Assembly (NCBI RefSeq): GCF_001757105.1
Contig: NZ_MDHN01000029.1
Coordinates: 124,001 to 188,000 of the forward strand
Direction of reading: 5' to 3'
Source of the DNA: Alteromonas confluentis
GTDB taxonomy: Bacteria; Pseudomonadota; Gammaproteobacteria; Enterobacterales; Alteromonadaceae
DNA: 64,000 nucleotides
Shown piece by piece: positions 1 through 9,115 of the stretch. The position numbers and the translations under genes are program-made. Each line of letters opens with the position of its first letter. Within the stretch, counting starts at the first letter, position 1. The notes under the pieces were generated by a model that saw nothing but the letters and a program-made list of their open reading frames with translations, did no database searches and was not told where the DNA came from.

Positions 1-121
1 GGGCAAGGCCAGTTTTCGCATCACGCTGATATTTTTCCAGGTGATACTCCACACCCAGTTCTTCCAACAGCCACAAAATGCGCTGCGAACGTGAGTTATT
101 TAAATGATGAATCGTTAACAC
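1..121 (-). CDS. Glutathione S-transferase family protein, N-terminal part (cut by window edge)
   Basis: Only the first 40 codons are in the window, read leftwards from a GTG at 121-119. The translation begins (M)LTIHHLNNSRSQRILW and continues with LLEELGVEY. This matches the thioredoxin-like N-terminal domain of bacterial GSTs: the first beta strand, then the Ser-x-Arg active-site turn SRSQRILWLLEE. Family members conjugate or reduce electrophiles with glutathione in the cytoplasm. A good ribosome site (AGGAAG on the minus strand, about 8 bases upstream) supports the GTG start. The specific GST class cannot be told from this fragment. Confidence 0.75.
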   Translation of the reverse strand, partial: MLTIHHLNNSRSQRILWLLEELGVEYHLEKYQRDAKTGLA

Positions 122-328
122 GTGCAAACTTCCTGCAAAATAAGAATCAGTAATTATCGTTACGCAATGTCTACTCCGACAGTTTAGCGTTGTGAATATT
201 AAATTTCATTAACAACACGGATGTGAATACGGAAGGGCCATGTGAATGTCATCAATCACCTGAGAACACTGGCACACTGACGCCGGATTTCTTACACTGC
301 CCACCTGTTTGTCAATCTGGTGGTCATT

Positions 329-1753
329 ATGCCGCTTACTCATCGCTATGCAGAAAATCTGTCGGCCCTGGCATCCCCCGTTGCACCGCAGGTGTTGTCT
401 GGTCAGCGTCTTCAGTTAGTAAACCATGCACTTGCGACTTCCCTTAGACTGCCAGAATCCTGGTGGCAGCAAAATCACATAACCGAGCAATTGTCCTGCC
501 CGGCTTCAGTATTGAGCGCTGGCGCCGTAGCACAGAAATACGGTGGTCATCAGTTTGGACAATGGAACCCGTATCTCGGTGATGGACGAGGGTTACTGTT
601 AGGTGAAGCCACTGACAAGAACGGGCATTCTTTTGACCTTCACCTCAAGGGCGCAGGCCAAACGCCTTATTCACGGGGTGCTGATGGACGCGCCGTATTA
701 CGTTCCACAATTCGTGAATACCTTGGCAGTGAAGCCTTGCATGCGCTTGGCATTGCCTCATCCCGAAGTTTGTGTCTGTTCAGTAGCGATGAAACTGTCT
801 TTCGTGAACAGCCCGAACCCGGCGCAATGATGATTCGAACCAGCCCCAGTCATATTCGCTTTGGACACTTCGAGTTTTATTATCATAACGGTGAAAAAGA
901 TAAGCTGGACGCGCTGTTTCAGTACACATTGGCCAACCATTTCCCTGAATGCTTAGACGCAGAAAATCCGCACCTGGCGCTGCTTAATACTATTGTGCTT
1001 CGCACCGCTCGTCTCATCGCCCTTTGGCAAAATCACGGCTTTGTCCATGGCGTCATGAACACCGACAACATGTCAATTCACGGCATTACCTTCGATTATG
1101 GTCCTTATGCGTTTATGGAATCATTCAAGAGCAATGCGGTGTTTAATCATTCTGACCATCAGGGCCGCTATGCCTTCAACCAACAGCCAAGCATTGGCTT
1201 ATGGAACCTGAATGTATTGGCGCACTGTTTCAGTGATTATTGTTCCGTTGATGACATTCGCGCTGCACTAATGAAATACGAGACTACGTTTATTGGTCAA
1301 TTCCAACATGTAATGGCGGCACGTATGGGCCTTCCTGCAGATGCACCGGGAACGCAAGATGTCGTGAACCAGTGGCTTGAACTAATTGAAAAAGAGCATG
1401 CTGATTACACGTCTTCATTTCGAAAGTTAGCACTTACAAACTATGCAGAGAACAAATCTTCCTTGCGTGACAATTTTATTGACCGGCAGCAGTTTGATAG
1501 TTGGTGGCAACAGTACCAACAACATCGAGATAATTCAGTATCCCAGGACACGCTGCTCAATTTGAATCCTGTGGTTGTTCCACGCACCCATTTGTTACAA
1601 CACGCCATTGAGCAAGCGCAGGCTGGTGATTTTAGCGAGTGCGAAGCATTACTTCAGGCAGTAACGTCGCCCTTTGACACATGCTGGGATAACCATAAAT
1701 ACGCTAAACCCGGAGAAGCCAATCAAGGAGGCATGTTGTCGTGCAGCAGTTAG
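329..1753 (+). CDS. selO: Protein adenylyltransferase SelO (YdiU family)
   Basis: SelO is a pseudokinase-fold enzyme that transfers AMP from ATP to Ser/Thr/Tyr of target proteins in response to redox state (established for E. coli SelO/YdiU). The 474-residue product has the family's usual length. Visible motifs are KYGGHQFGQW at about residue 70, GAGQTPYSRGADGRAVLRST near 108, and the metal/catalytic segment HGVMNTDNMSIHG near 240. The C-terminal SCSS corresponds to the position where eukaryotic SelO carries selenocysteine and where the E. coli enzyme has a regulatory disulfide cysteine. I chose the ATG at 329. A GTG three codons upstream (320) is in frame but adds nothing recognisable. The stop overlaps the next gene by 13 bases, so the two are probably translated together. 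Confidence 0.93.
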   Translation: MPLTHRYAENLSALASPVAPQVLSGQRLQLVNHALATSLRLPESWWQQNHITEQLSCPASVLSAGAVAQKYGGHQFGQWNPYLGDGRGLLLGEATDKNGHSFDLHLKGAGQTPYSRGADGRAVLRSTIREYLGSEALHALGIASSRSLCLFSSDETVFREQPEPGAMMIRTSPSHIRFGHFEFYYHNGEKDKLDALFQYTLANHFPECLDAENPHLALLNTIVLRTARLIALWQNHGFVHGVMNTDNMSIHGITFDYGPYAFMESFKSNAVFNHSDHQGRYAFNQQPSIGLWNLNVLAHCFSDYCSVDDIRAALMKYETTFIGQFQHVMAARMGLPADAPGTQDVVNQWLELIEKEHADYTSSFRKLALTNYAENKSSLRDNFIDRQQFDSWWQQYQQHRDNSVSQDTLLNLNPVVVPRTHLLQHAIEQAQAGDFSECEALLQAVTSPFDTCWDNHKYAKPGEANQGGMLSCSS

Positions 1754-2049
1754 ACGTAAACCAAATCAGGCAGTCCGCACGTCGAGTAGATGAAACCATT
1801 GTGCTGGACTTTCCTCTACCCCAAACGCCCGGACGAACCAGCCAGTTCATTACACTGCTGGTTAGTGCGTTAGGTGCTGAAGCTCAGGAGCCCGAATGGG
1901 GCGCCGACCGCGTACAGGTTGTTATCATCGCAGAGGAAGTAAGAATGCTGCTGTGCATAGAATGGTTGTGCGATTCTATTTGGCTGGAATCGGCTGGGGG
2001 CATTAACAATACAGCAGATTTTCTCTGGCAGTGGCTGCAAGCTAAATAG
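1741..2049 (+). CDS. Small protein, probably DUF3630 family
   Basis: A 102-residue protein starting at a GTG inside the last codons of selO (13-base overlap), which suggests translational coupling. It is acidic, with no signal peptide or membrane segment. Segments such as LDFPLPQTPGRTSQFITLLV and LLCIEWLCDSIWLE alternate hydrophobic and charged residues, as in a small alpha/beta fold. The overall pattern resembles the DUF3630 proteins of Alteromonadales and Vibrionales, but I assign that from memory of the family only. Function unknown. Its position suggests a role connected with SelO, which is untested inference. Confidence 0.7.
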   Translation: MQQLDVNQIRQSARRVDETIVLDFPLPQTPGRTSQFITLLVSALGAEAQEPEWGADRVQVVIIAEEVRMLLCIEWLCDSIWLESAGGINNTADFLWQWLQAK

Positions 2050-2191
2050 CTAATTTGGTATTAATCGTCTTTATCGAACGAACAAGACGACATAATTCAT
2101 GATGAATTGCTATAATATCACACTCAAAATCTTGTAAAATGCCCGCCCGACCCCACATTAGCGTGGATTATCAAGCAGGCATAGAAGTGCA

Positions 2192-2806
2192 ATGACCAGT
2201 AAGCAACCAAAATACGAATATATCAGCTCCGCCAAACTTCCTACCAGAATGGGCGATTTCCGCATCCATGGCTTTGTGGAACTCAGTGGCCAGGAACACG
2301 TGGCGCTTTCCTATGGTACCTGGAACGAGGGCGATGTGGTGCCGATCCGTATTCATTCTGAGTGCCTTACCGGCGACGCGCTTTTCAGCACCCGTTGCGA
2401 TTGCGGTTATCAGCTTGAGAAAGCCATGCAGAACGTGGTCGACCATGGATTTGGCGTTATTTTGTATTTGCGTCAGGAAGGCCGAGGCATTGGGTTACTC
2501 AACAAAATCCGCGCTTATAATTTGCAAGACAGTGGCATGGACACCGTAGAAGCTAACGAACACCTTGGTTTTGATGCAGATCTACGCAGCTATGATATTT
2601 GTAAGCTGATGCTGGAAACGCTGAAAGTAACCAAGGTTGAGTTAATGACCAACAACCCCCGTAAGCTGAAAGCGCTGGATGACCTTGGAATCGAAATTGT
2701 ATCCAGAACGCCCATCGACCACGGCATGACCAAAGACAATAAAAACTATTTGAAAACCAAAACCGAAAAACTTGGTCACGTTTTCGACCCTCACCTGTTC
2801 GACTAG
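2192..2806 (+). CDS. ribA: GTP cyclohydrolase II
   Basis: Catalyses the first committed step of riboflavin synthesis: GTP to 2,5-diamino-6-ribosylamino-4(3H)-pyrimidinone 5'-phosphate, formate and pyrophosphate. The 204-residue length is typical of stand-alone RibA. The zinc site is visible as Cys58, Cys69 and Cys71 (segment [15 protein letters not shown]). The GTP-binding segment [17 protein letters not shown] and the later [16 protein letters not shown] are both standard. The gene is monocistronic, with no ribB domain fused. I saw no FMN riboswitch in the 140 bases upstream. Confidence 0.96.
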   Translation: MTSKQPKYEYISSAKLPTRMGDFRIHGFVELSGQEHVALSYGTWNEGDVVPIRIHSECLTGDALFSTRCDCGYQLEKAMQNVVDHGFGVILYLRQEGRGIGLLNKIRAYNLQDSGMDTVEANEHLGFDADLRSYDICKLMLETLKVTKVELMTNNPRKLKALDDLGIEIVSRTPIDHGMTKDNKNYLKTKTEKLGHVFDPHLFD

Positions 2807-2814
2807 TATCACAG

Positions 2815-2858
2815 AAGCTGAACGCAGCATTTGATGTTGGTTCAGCTTAGGTTAATTT
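2815..2858 (+). terminator. Possible terminator after ribA
   Basis: A 9-bp stem (AAGCTGAAC at 2815-2823 with GTTCAGCTT at 2840-2848) with a 16-base loop lies just after the ribA stop. The following bases are only weakly T-rich, so termination may be incomplete. Confidence 0.4.
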
Positions 2859-2924
2859 CCCGCCGGTTATAACGTTTCCTATCTTCACACTATTCTGCAC
2901 CCTACGCAGAATTCAGGAGTTTTT

Positions 2925-4199
2925 ATGAAACGGTTAACCCTTGCAGTGATTTTATCGCTCTCCACGGGGGCGATGGTGTCTTTGCCAGCCATGGCCAAAC
3001 AAGACAGTTATGCCTCGCAATCCCAGGCTGACAGCTACACTGACGCTGAATTAGACAGTCTGTTGGCGCCTATCGCCTTGTATCCCGACACCATACTGAC
3101 GCATATTCTGATTGCATCGACCTACCCCCTTGAAGTGATTGCCGCTGATCGTTGGCGTCAGCAGCATAGCCACCTGGATGCGGAAGACGTGGAGCGGGAA
3201 ATCGAAGACGTCGACTGGGACCCAAGCGTAAAAGCCATTGTGCCATTTACCGATATTCTGCAGACCCTCAGCGGAGATTTAGATTGGTTACAGGCATTGG
3301 GCGACAACGTACTGGTTAGCCAGGGCCGGGTGCTGGCGCGGGTTCAGGTTTTACGCCAGCATGCGCTGAATGCAGGCACCCTGGATGACAACGAATATCA
3401 GCGTATCGAGCGAGATAGAGAGACTATTGTTATCGCACCTGTGCGCAAAGAAGTTGTGTATGTGCCTTACTATGATACGCGAGTGGTCTATGGCAAATGG
3501 TGGCATCCGGTTGCGCCTGTTTACTGGCATCAACCTAGCCATTACCGCTTCACTGCCGGTTTTTACTGGAGCCCAAGTATTCGTCTTTCCACCCATTTTT
3601 ATTTCGGTGGTATCAGTTGGCATGACCGACACGTCGTTGTAACCCATCGCCCGGTGAAACGATTCTATTACGGCAACGACATCAAGCGCAGTTACAGCCG
3701 AGATTATCAGCCGTGGCAACACAATACCAACCACCGTCGGGTTCGCTATTCAGACAATGTGGTACGCACGCCAGGCAAACGTTATGTGAACCAAACTCAC
3801 AATGTGAAACGCCGGGTGGATTATTCTCCGGTGTCGAATCACCATGCCGCAGCATCCCGGGGAGGCCTGTCGTCTAAGCCGCAACGTGAAACCCATATTG
3901 AGAAAAAATCTTACGTTCGTCCGTCGATTGATAAGAGTGACAACCGTAATATTCATCAGGAACGCCGCGTAACCACGCCAACACAAAGCCAGCGTGAATA
4001 TGCCCGGAGCGCCGAACAAAAGCGAGAAGCCTATAAGCCCCGGCAGGATGTGGTGAAAAATAACTATCAGGCTAAACCAGCCGTACAGCGAGAGCGGCCG
4101 GCAGCGCAGAATCAAAATGTACGCAGCTATCCGCAACGTTCACAAGTGCAACAGCGTGATACGGTGAAGCGGGAAAAAGAAAGCCGTATCCGTGACTAA
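2925..4199 (+). CDS. Exported DUF3300 protein
   Basis: A 424-residue protein with a clear signal peptide (basic start, hydrophobic core, cleavage after SLPAMA). The first half is the DUF3300 domain: LLAPIALYPDTILTHILIAS, then ADRWRQQ, then VPFTDIL, and a Tyr/Trp-rich part (VVYVPYYDTRVVYGKWW). The second half, from about residue 225, is Arg/Lys/Gln/Tyr-rich and low in complexity, probably disordered and possibly able to bind polyanions or the envelope. Function of the family is unknown. It appears monocistronic, with an SD (CAGGAG) before the ATG and a strong hairpin after the stop. Confidence 0.85.
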   Translation: MKRLTLAVILSLSTGAMVSLPAMAKQDSYASQSQADSYTDAELDSLLAPIALYPDTILTHILIASTYPLEVIAADRWRQQHSHLDAEDVEREIEDVDWDPSVKAIVPFTDILQTLSGDLDWLQALGDNVLVSQGRVLARVQVLRQHALNAGTLDDNEYQRIERDRETIVIAPVRKEVVYVPYYDTRVVYGKWWHPVAPVYWHQPSHYRFTAGFYWSPSIRLSTHFYFGGISWHDRHVVVTHRPVKRFYYGNDIKRSYSRDYQPWQHNTNHRRVRYSDNVVRTPGKRYVNQTHNVKRRVDYSPVSNHHAAASRGGLSSKPQRETHIEKKSYVRPSIDKSDNRNIHQERRVTTPTQSQREYARSAEQKREAYKPRQDVVKNNYQAKPAVQRERPAAQNQNVRSYPQRSQVQQRDTVKREKESRIRD

Positions 4200-4209
4200 T
4201 ACTGAATTT

Positions 4210-4241
4210 AAAGCAACGCAGGACGCGTTGCTTTATATTTT
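4210..4241. terminator. Bidirectional terminator
   Basis: A 10-bp perfect stem (AAAGCAACGC / GCGTTGCTTT, loop AGGAC) lies between two convergent genes, with T-rich sequence on the plus side and A-rich sequence upstream, so it can serve both strands. Confidence 0.8.
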
Positions 4242-4251
4242 CATACTTCTA

Positions 4252-5130
4252 CTAGTGCCCTTTGCCAAAGCGAGACACAAATACATCGACAAAACGTTTG
4301 GGTGATGTCGGGTCAATATTGAAGTAAAGCGAAGGCTCTATCAGCTCTAACTCCATGATTGCCCAATACCCATTAACCCGAATCAAATCGACCCTGGCAT
4401 AAAGATAATCCGTGGGCATTGCACCTAACGCCGCCTCACAAGCGGTAAGCATATCTGCAGTGGGTGTGTACGCAGAAAGTCGCCCACCATGCTCTTCCTG
4501 TACTCGGAAATCACCGGCTTTAGGTTGTTTGAGTAACGTGTGGCTATACTCGCCGCCAAAATAGAAAAGTGAATACTCACCTTCAGTGATCACGCTGCTC
4601 AAAAAGGGCTGTACCATCAATAACCGATCTTTAAACAACTCACTCAGCTTCGCGTGAAACTCGCCGGCCTGCGATTGATGAATTCTGAATGTGTCATCGG
4701 AATTGGCACTGAGCGCTGGCTTAATCACTACTTCATCACACCTTAAAGCCGCGAATTGTGCTTCAAACCAAGTTGCTGAATACGTATCAGCCCACACTGT
4801 TGGCACAATGGGTACATCATTCTCCGCAAGCTCTCTCAGGTACGTTTTCTCAATATTCCATTTCATCAATGAAAGCGGATTATGCAGCGTTGCTGACGAT
4901 GCATCGATGGCTTCGAGGCAAGCAATGAAAGCCTCGGGCGCCTGCTGATAGTCCCATGGACTGCGCACAATCACATGGTCAAAATCATTCCAGTTCACCG
5001 TGGTACTGCGCCAGGAGACCGTTTCTACTTCATAGCCTGAGGCATTGAAATCCGGGATCAGCATGTCGTCATACACAAAGAATCCTTCCGCGTCTTCAAC
5101 ATCCATAGACAAAAAACAAATTCTCGACAT
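4252..5130 (-). CDS. ATP-grasp domain protein (RimK/DcsG-like ligase)
   Basis: A 292-residue cytoplasmic protein. The N-terminal third contains VIVRSPWDYQQ, the central part contains VVIKPALSANSDDTF (ATP-grasp lysine strand and nucleotide loop), and the C-terminal part has YARVDLIRVNGYWAIMELELIEPSLYF. There Asp, Glu and the Glu-Pro-Ser segment supply the metal ligands of an ATP-grasp site. Such enzymes join a carboxylate to an amine or thiol through an acyl-phosphate. The closest pattern I recall is the DcsG/glutathione-synthetase-like group. Substrate unknown. It follows the DUF1439 gene by 7 bases on the same strand, so the two probably form an operon. Confidence 0.8.
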   Translation of the reverse strand: MSRICFLSMDVEDAEGFFVYDDMLIPDFNASGYEVETVSWRSTTVNWNDFDHVIVRSPWDYQQAPEAFIACLEAIDASSATLHNPLSLMKWNIEKTYLRELAENDVPIVPTVWADTYSATWFEAQFAALRCDEVVIKPALSANSDDTFRIHQSQAGEFHAKLSELFKDRLLMVQPFLSSVITEGEYSLFYFGGEYSHTLLKQPKAGDFRVQEEHGGRLSAYTPTADMLTACEAALGAMPTDYLYARVDLIRVNGYWAIMELELIEPSLYFNIDPTSPKRFVDVFVSRFGKGH

Positions 5131-5137
5131 GCTACAC

Positions 5138-5656
5138 CTAAAATACGATAACCAGTTGACCCGCTTCTACGCGCATATCACTGGGTAATTGATTTCCTAA
5201 AATCGAAAGATTCAGATCTTTAAAGTTCACTAACAGAATAATGGGTGCCGACTGCCCTTTCAGCTGTTCAGCCCAACGTACAATGTCCTTGTCATTTTGC
5301 AGCGTACTGTTCAGCACCTTAAAATCATTCAGCATTGGCCGTTCTATCTGCAATTCGCCGTTAGAACCATCATAACGAAGCAGGCCACTCAGCGTCGCCT
5401 TGGCCTCCATTTGCTGACCGTCCCGTGAACCGAGAATATTCACGTCTACGGCCACCTTGTTGTTTGCCGAAAGTGTCAAATATGGATTACTGAAAACAAC
5501 CTTCATCCCTTCATAATACTGGGTCTGCGGGAACGTCATGCCCACAACCTGGTTTAGATCTTTCTGAGATAACCTGAACGTAAAAGCGTGTGCTTGCGTA
5601 GTCAGCAACAACATAAACAGCGGTAACAGAATAAAAAATCGAGTGAATTTTCGCAT
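5138..5656 (-). CDS. Exported DUF1439 (YceB-like) protein
   Basis: 172 residues from the ATG at 5656, chosen because it sits behind an AGGG site and begins directly with a signal peptide (MRKFTRFFILLPLF...TTQAHA). Upstream in-frame codons would place 27 extra residues before the signal. The mature part, FTFRLSQKDLNQVVGMTFP and a following all-beta pattern, matches DUF1439, the family of E. coli YceB. Unlike YceB, no lipobox cysteine is present, so this one is probably a soluble periplasmic protein. The family has an SMP/lipid-binding-like fold, but its ligand here is unknown. First gene of a pair with the ATP-grasp gene. Confidence 0.78.
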   Translation of the reverse strand: MRKFTRFFILLPLFMLLLTTQAHAFTFRLSQKDLNQVVGMTFPQTQYYEGMKVVFSNPYLTLSANNKVAVDVNILGSRDGQQMEAKATLSGLLRYDGSNGELQIERPMLNDFKVLNSTLQNDKDIVRWAEQLKGQSAPIILLVNFKDLNLSILGNQLPSDMRVEAGQLVIVF

Positions 5657-5769
5657 AGTAGCCCTATAGGTGTGGCCTGAATGGGCGTACTGTATCATAG
5701 TCTCAGTAACAGGCACGGAATTCCCGAAGCCAATCAACTTGTCCAGTCATGCCAAGGAGCCTGCACACG

Positions 5770-6735
5770 ATGTCCGATAACGCCTTTCTCTCTGCCTATG
5801 TCATTAATCAGTCCGGTGAGGCCCGTTCGCTCACGCAACAGGAACTGAATTACCCATGCAAAGCGGGGGAATATATCTGGATTCATATGCAAAGTGACGC
5901 CGAAGACTCAGAGCAACTGCTGCAATCACTCTCAATTGCAGGCAGCGTGTCTGACGCATTGTGCGCGCAGGTCACGCGCCCACGAGCGATGCAGATGGAC
6001 GATGGCGTATTGGTGTTTCTTCGCGGAATAAACAAAAACCCGGAAGCCGATCCGGAAGACATGGTTTCTCTGAGGATTTGGTGCACCGATAAGCTGATCA
6101 TCACAGCCAGACGAAAAGGCCGTCAATTAATGTCGGTATTGGCGTTACAGGACGACGTTACCTCTGGCGCCCCGCCAGAATCACCTAAAGCACTTTTACT
6201 CGATTTGGTATTGCGTCTTGCCGATGTCATTCACGAAACACTGGAAGAAATTAACGATGCGCTACTCGATTTCGAGGAGGATTATCAATTAGATAAGGCC
6301 GACCGAAAGGTGCTCTCTAATCTTCGCAGGCAGTCTGCCGCAATTCGTCGATTTCTTGCCCCCCAACGGGATGCCCTAGACGCCTTGCTACGTTTTAGCA
6401 GTTTTTTGAATGAAGACCAGGTGTTCTTTTTAGGGGAACAGTCTGACCGCATTACCCGCTATGTCGAAGATTTAGATCTCGCGCGGGAGCGGGCGGTTCT
6501 GTTGCAAGACGAGCTCCGTAACCGCATTGCCGATCAGCAAGGTATGCGCATGTATGTGCTCTCTATGGTAACGGCGATTTTCCTGCCGCTATCGTTTCTA
6601 ACCGGTTTATTTGGCATGAATGTGGGAGGATTACCAGGTACCAACTCTCCCCAAGCCTTTACCATTCTAATAGCTGGCATGCTTTTTCTGACTATTATCA
6701 TGCTTATCGCTATGCTGTGGAAAAAGTGGCTATGA
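5770..6735 (+). CDS. zntB: CorA-superfamily zinc transporter ZntB
   Basis: 321 residues, the usual ZntB length. A long cytoplasmic, helix-rich N-terminal domain is followed by two C-terminal membrane helices separated by the Gly282-Met283-Asn284 signature (LTGLFGMNVGG). The GMN loop forms the selectivity filter of CorA/ZntB pentamers. ZntB moves Zn2+, in E. coli probably by proton-driven uptake. The ATG at 5770 is preferred because AGGAG stands 11 bases upstream; an earlier ATG at 5749 would include that site inside the coding region. Its promoter must lie in the short divergent gap with the DUF1439 gene. Confidence 0.88.
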   Translation: MSDNAFLSAYVINQSGEARSLTQQELNYPCKAGEYIWIHMQSDAEDSEQLLQSLSIAGSVSDALCAQVTRPRAMQMDDGVLVFLRGINKNPEADPEDMVSLRIWCTDKLIITARRKGRQLMSVLALQDDVTSGAPPESPKALLLDLVLRLADVIHETLEEINDALLDFEEDYQLDKADRKVLSNLRRQSAAIRRFLAPQRDALDALLRFSSFLNEDQVFFLGEQSDRITRYVEDLDLARERAVLLQDELRNRIADQQGMRMYVLSMVTAIFLPLSFLTGLFGMNVGGLPGTNSPQAFTILIAGMLFLTIIMLIAMLWKKWL

Positions 6736-6892
6736 TGATTTCGTGACATTTGCGACATAGAGCACTTTTTAGACAAAAGTGTCATACCGTTAAATTAATT
6801 TCATATCTATACTTCTCTAAATTAAGGGCTGAGTTTAGAAATACGAAAGTTGACCTATACTCAATGTAGCCTTGTCACCTAGAGGGTTCAGT

Positions 6893-8371
6893 ATGCAATT
6901 TCCTTGGATTCAGGATGGTCAAAAATTATTCCGTCTTGTTCTACCTGTACAGCTTGTACTGGCAATCGCAATTGGTTTTTATACTGGTGAGCTACTTCCG
7001 GCTTTTATTATTGGCGTTCCCACCGTTGCATTGCCGATGTTTCTTAGTTTTACTCAACCCGATTCCGCGTTGAGTCGTATTTGTATCGGTATTGCGGTGC
7101 AGCTAATGACTGCGCTGCATATTAATCAGGCCTACGGGCTGATTGAATGGCACTTCGAAATATTCGCATTACTGGCCATGTTGGTGGTATTTCGCGATTG
7201 GATTGTTATTGGCGTTTCTACTGCCGTGGTGGCCATCCATCACGTTGGGTTCTTTATTCTTCAATCCCAGGGGTTTGGAGTGACTATCTTCGAAGACGGT
7301 CATCTGAGCTTTCCTATTCTTATCATGCATGCCTTGTTCGCTGTGTCAGAGTGCGCAGCGTTAATGTTTGTGGCCAAGCGCTCTTGTGATGAGGGTATGA
7401 ACGCATTTGCTTTAAGCAATACCGTTGATAGAGTGTTGGCACAAAAGGGGCGCATCGACCTCACCGTTGACGTAGCCCACAGCGAAGGCACCAAACAATT
7501 TGCAAACTTATTATCGCAAATGAAAACCCTTGCCGTGGATGCTAATAGACTGACTAACGAAGTTGCTTCCGCCAGCCAGCAAATTCAGGGGGCCACTTCT
7601 GAGTTGAGTAATACCAGCGCACAGGCAGCGAACGAAGTAAGCAGCGTATCTTCTGCATCAGAAGAAATCGCCGCGTCGATGCAGCTTACTTCGGAAAGAA
7701 CCCAGCTTGCCAACGATAAAACGAGCCAAGCATCCTCACTCACCAGCGAGTCCAAAGCGGCTATCGATGCAACGGCGGGTTCAATTGCCTCTTTGAAAAG
7801 CATGTTAACCAAAGCGGCGCAAACCAACGCTGAACTTAATGAACGTTGTGCGAATATTTCTGACGCAATGCGTTCCATCACTGCCGTGGCAGAACAAACT
7901 AATCTACTGGCACTAAATGCGGCTATTGAATCTGCCCGTGCAGGTGAGCACGGTAGAGGTTTTGCCGTGGTGGCAGATGAGGTACGTACGTTGGCAATTC
8001 GCTCAAAAGAAAGCGCTGACGAGATTACCGCGATTACCGAGAAACTGGTAGTAAGTACCGCAAGTTCTGTTGAGCAAATGCAAAGCTGTATTACGCTGGT
8101 GGATAATGCCGTAGAGAACTCATCTTCCGCCAGCGCAGCGATGACCGAGATTGAATCTCAGATAACCGCAGCGTCTGACAATATGGCTGAAATTGCTAGC
8201 TCCGCAGTCGAGCAGGAAGCTGCATCACAGTCTATTGCGGCGAGCACGGCAAAAATGCACGAACTCTCCCAAGAAGAAGCATCAACCGCCGCCCGTCTTG
8301 AGCAGCAAGTGGTGCAGTTAACCAATCTTTGCAAAGACATGCAGCAAGCCGTGATGAAATTCACCGTATGA
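6893..8371 (+). CDS. Methyl-accepting chemotaxis protein without a periplasmic sensor domain
   Basis: 492 residues from the ATG at 6893 (SD AGAGGG). The first about 160 residues form a bundle of roughly five or six hydrophobic helices with very short loops, so there is no classical periplasmic ligand domain and sensing is probably in the membrane. From about 215 to the end is a heptad-rich MCP signalling domain. Its hairpin tip, [20 protein letters not shown] at about residues 335-355, is the CheA/CheW contact. It would form a trans-membrane chemosensory array component. The stop overlaps the next gene by ATGA. Confidence 0.9.
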   Translation: MQFPWIQDGQKLFRLVLPVQLVLAIAIGFYTGELLPAFIIGVPTVALPMFLSFTQPDSALSRICIGIAVQLMTALHINQAYGLIEWHFEIFALLAMLVVFRDWIVIGVSTAVVAIHHVGFFILQSQGFGVTIFEDGHLSFPILIMHALFAVSECAALMFVAKRSCDEGMNAFALSNTVDRVLAQKGRIDLTVDVAHSEGTKQFANLLSQMKTLAVDANRLTNEVASASQQIQGATSELSNTSAQAANEVSSVSSASEEIAASMQLTSERTQLANDKTSQASSLTSESKAAIDATAGSIASLKSMLTKAAQTNAELNERCANISDAMRSITAVAEQTNLLALNAAIESARAGEHGRGFAVVADEVRTLAIRSKESADEITAITEKLVVSTASSVEQMQSCITLVDNAVENSSSASAAMTEIESQITAASDNMAEIASSAVEQEAASQSIAASTAKMHELSQEEASTAARLEQQVVQLTNLCKDMQQAVMKFTV

Positions 8372-8907
8372 TGAAAAAGAAAGCCGGATGGCTAGTGGTT
8401 GCCGTCTGGCTTTGCTCTGTAATGACAGGGCTCTGGATTTACGGCGGCAATCAAACATCCGAGTTCGATCCGCAGCTATCATTGACTGCGGCATCTTCTG
8501 AGCGCGACTTTGACACCCGTTTTGTAGCCTACTTAAACGAAGCCGGTATTCGTCCGGGCTCCTTAGTCCATTTACAAACCGATAGCCCTTGTTTCTGCAA
8601 TTCGTTGAGTCGCCAACATCAGTATGATTTATCGGAATTGCTAAAGGAACAAGGCTACTCACTGAGCGTAGTGAATTTGTCCGAACATCCATCGCTCGCC
8701 GACATCGTGCCATCCTTCCCAGCCCTTGCGGTACTCGATGCAGAAAATCAGCTTCGCTATCTTGGCGCATACGCCACAGGACTGGGGTGTTATACCGGTG
8801 ATGACTTGGTGGCCACCATTGCCAATTGGGTAAAACAAGATAACTATCAGGGCGCAATGATTAACGCCGATGGTGAAGGCTGTTACTGCCCCACGTCGGG
8901 TGCGTGA
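8368..8907 (+). CDS. Membrane-anchored DUF6436-like thioredoxin-fold protein
   Basis: 179 residues. The start is the first codon of an ATGATG overlapping the chemoreceptor stop (ATGA), so translation is probably coupled. One N-terminal membrane helix ([18 protein letters not shown]) is followed by an exported domain. This domain contains a Cys-x-Cys (SPCFCN at about residues 71-76) where a thioredoxin-like fold would hold its active site, and a late CYCP. The pattern fits DUF6436 proteins of Alteromonadales. Role unknown. The tight pairing with a chemoreceptor suggests a shared function, perhaps redox sensing, which is inference. Confidence 0.75.
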   Translation: MMKKKAGWLVVAVWLCSVMTGLWIYGGNQTSEFDPQLSLTAASSERDFDTRFVAYLNEAGIRPGSLVHLQTDSPCFCNSLSRQHQYDLSELLKEQGYSLSVVNLSEHPSLADIVPSFPALAVLDAENQLRYLGAYATGLGCYTGDDLVATIANWVKQDNYQGAMINADGEGCYCPTSGA

Positions 8908-9041
8908 GGCGGCGTTCTGGCTGAGCGGGGAGACCCATATTCGATCGTAAACACGGCATCAACCCACTCAGTTTTTTCCGGTGCAAGAGGGTAAGCGGGT
9001 TCGGTAGCAAACCCGCGCCCCTCACAAAGCCGGAAAATCAC
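8883..9041 (-). CDS. Possible small ORF or lost C-terminal extension downstream of the deacylase gene
   Basis: The minus-strand frame of the deacylase stays open after its TGA (9101-9099) down to a TAA at 8885-8883. It encodes a protein-like segment including RLCEGRGFATEPAYPLAPEK and WVDAVFTIEYGSPRSA. The only usual start codon inside is a GTG at 9041-9039, giving 52 residues. The region before it (YLWLIRETHSYSQTRRG) also looks coding but has no ATG. It overlaps the end of the DUF6436 gene by 25 bases. I do not recognise the family. Alternatives are a separate gene with a rare start codon, a decayed gene, or chance. Confidence 0.35.
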   Translation of the reverse strand: MIFRLCEGRGFATEPAYPLAPEKTEWVDAVFTIEYGSPRSARTPPHAPDVGQ

Positions 9042-9115
9042 GCCCCGCCGCGTTTGCGAATAGCTATGCGTCTCCCGAATCAGCCAGAGATATACGGCTC
9101 ATGCCCCGCCGCGTT
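9038..9115. repeat. 17-base imperfect direct repeat spanning the deacylase stop codon
   Basis: TCACGCCCCGCCGCGTT at 9038-9054 and TCATGCCCCGCCGCGTT at 9099-9115 differ at one base and are 61 bases apart. The second copy contains the stop codon of the deacylase gene. Confidence 0.7.

Noticed and set aside
223..447. Open frame overlapping the start of selO
   Set aside because: It lies in another frame of selO, has no SD or recognisable motif, and is rich in Cys/Ser/Pro typical of a shadow frame.
2064..2090. Stem TCGTCTT / AAGACGA as a terminator after the DUF3630-like gene
   Set aside because: Only 7 bp, with an 11-base or longer loop and no T run; too weak to call.
2050..2191. FMN riboswitch before ribA
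   Set aside because: The gap is too short, and none of the conserved RFN-element blocks (for example AGGGNCGG) could be found.
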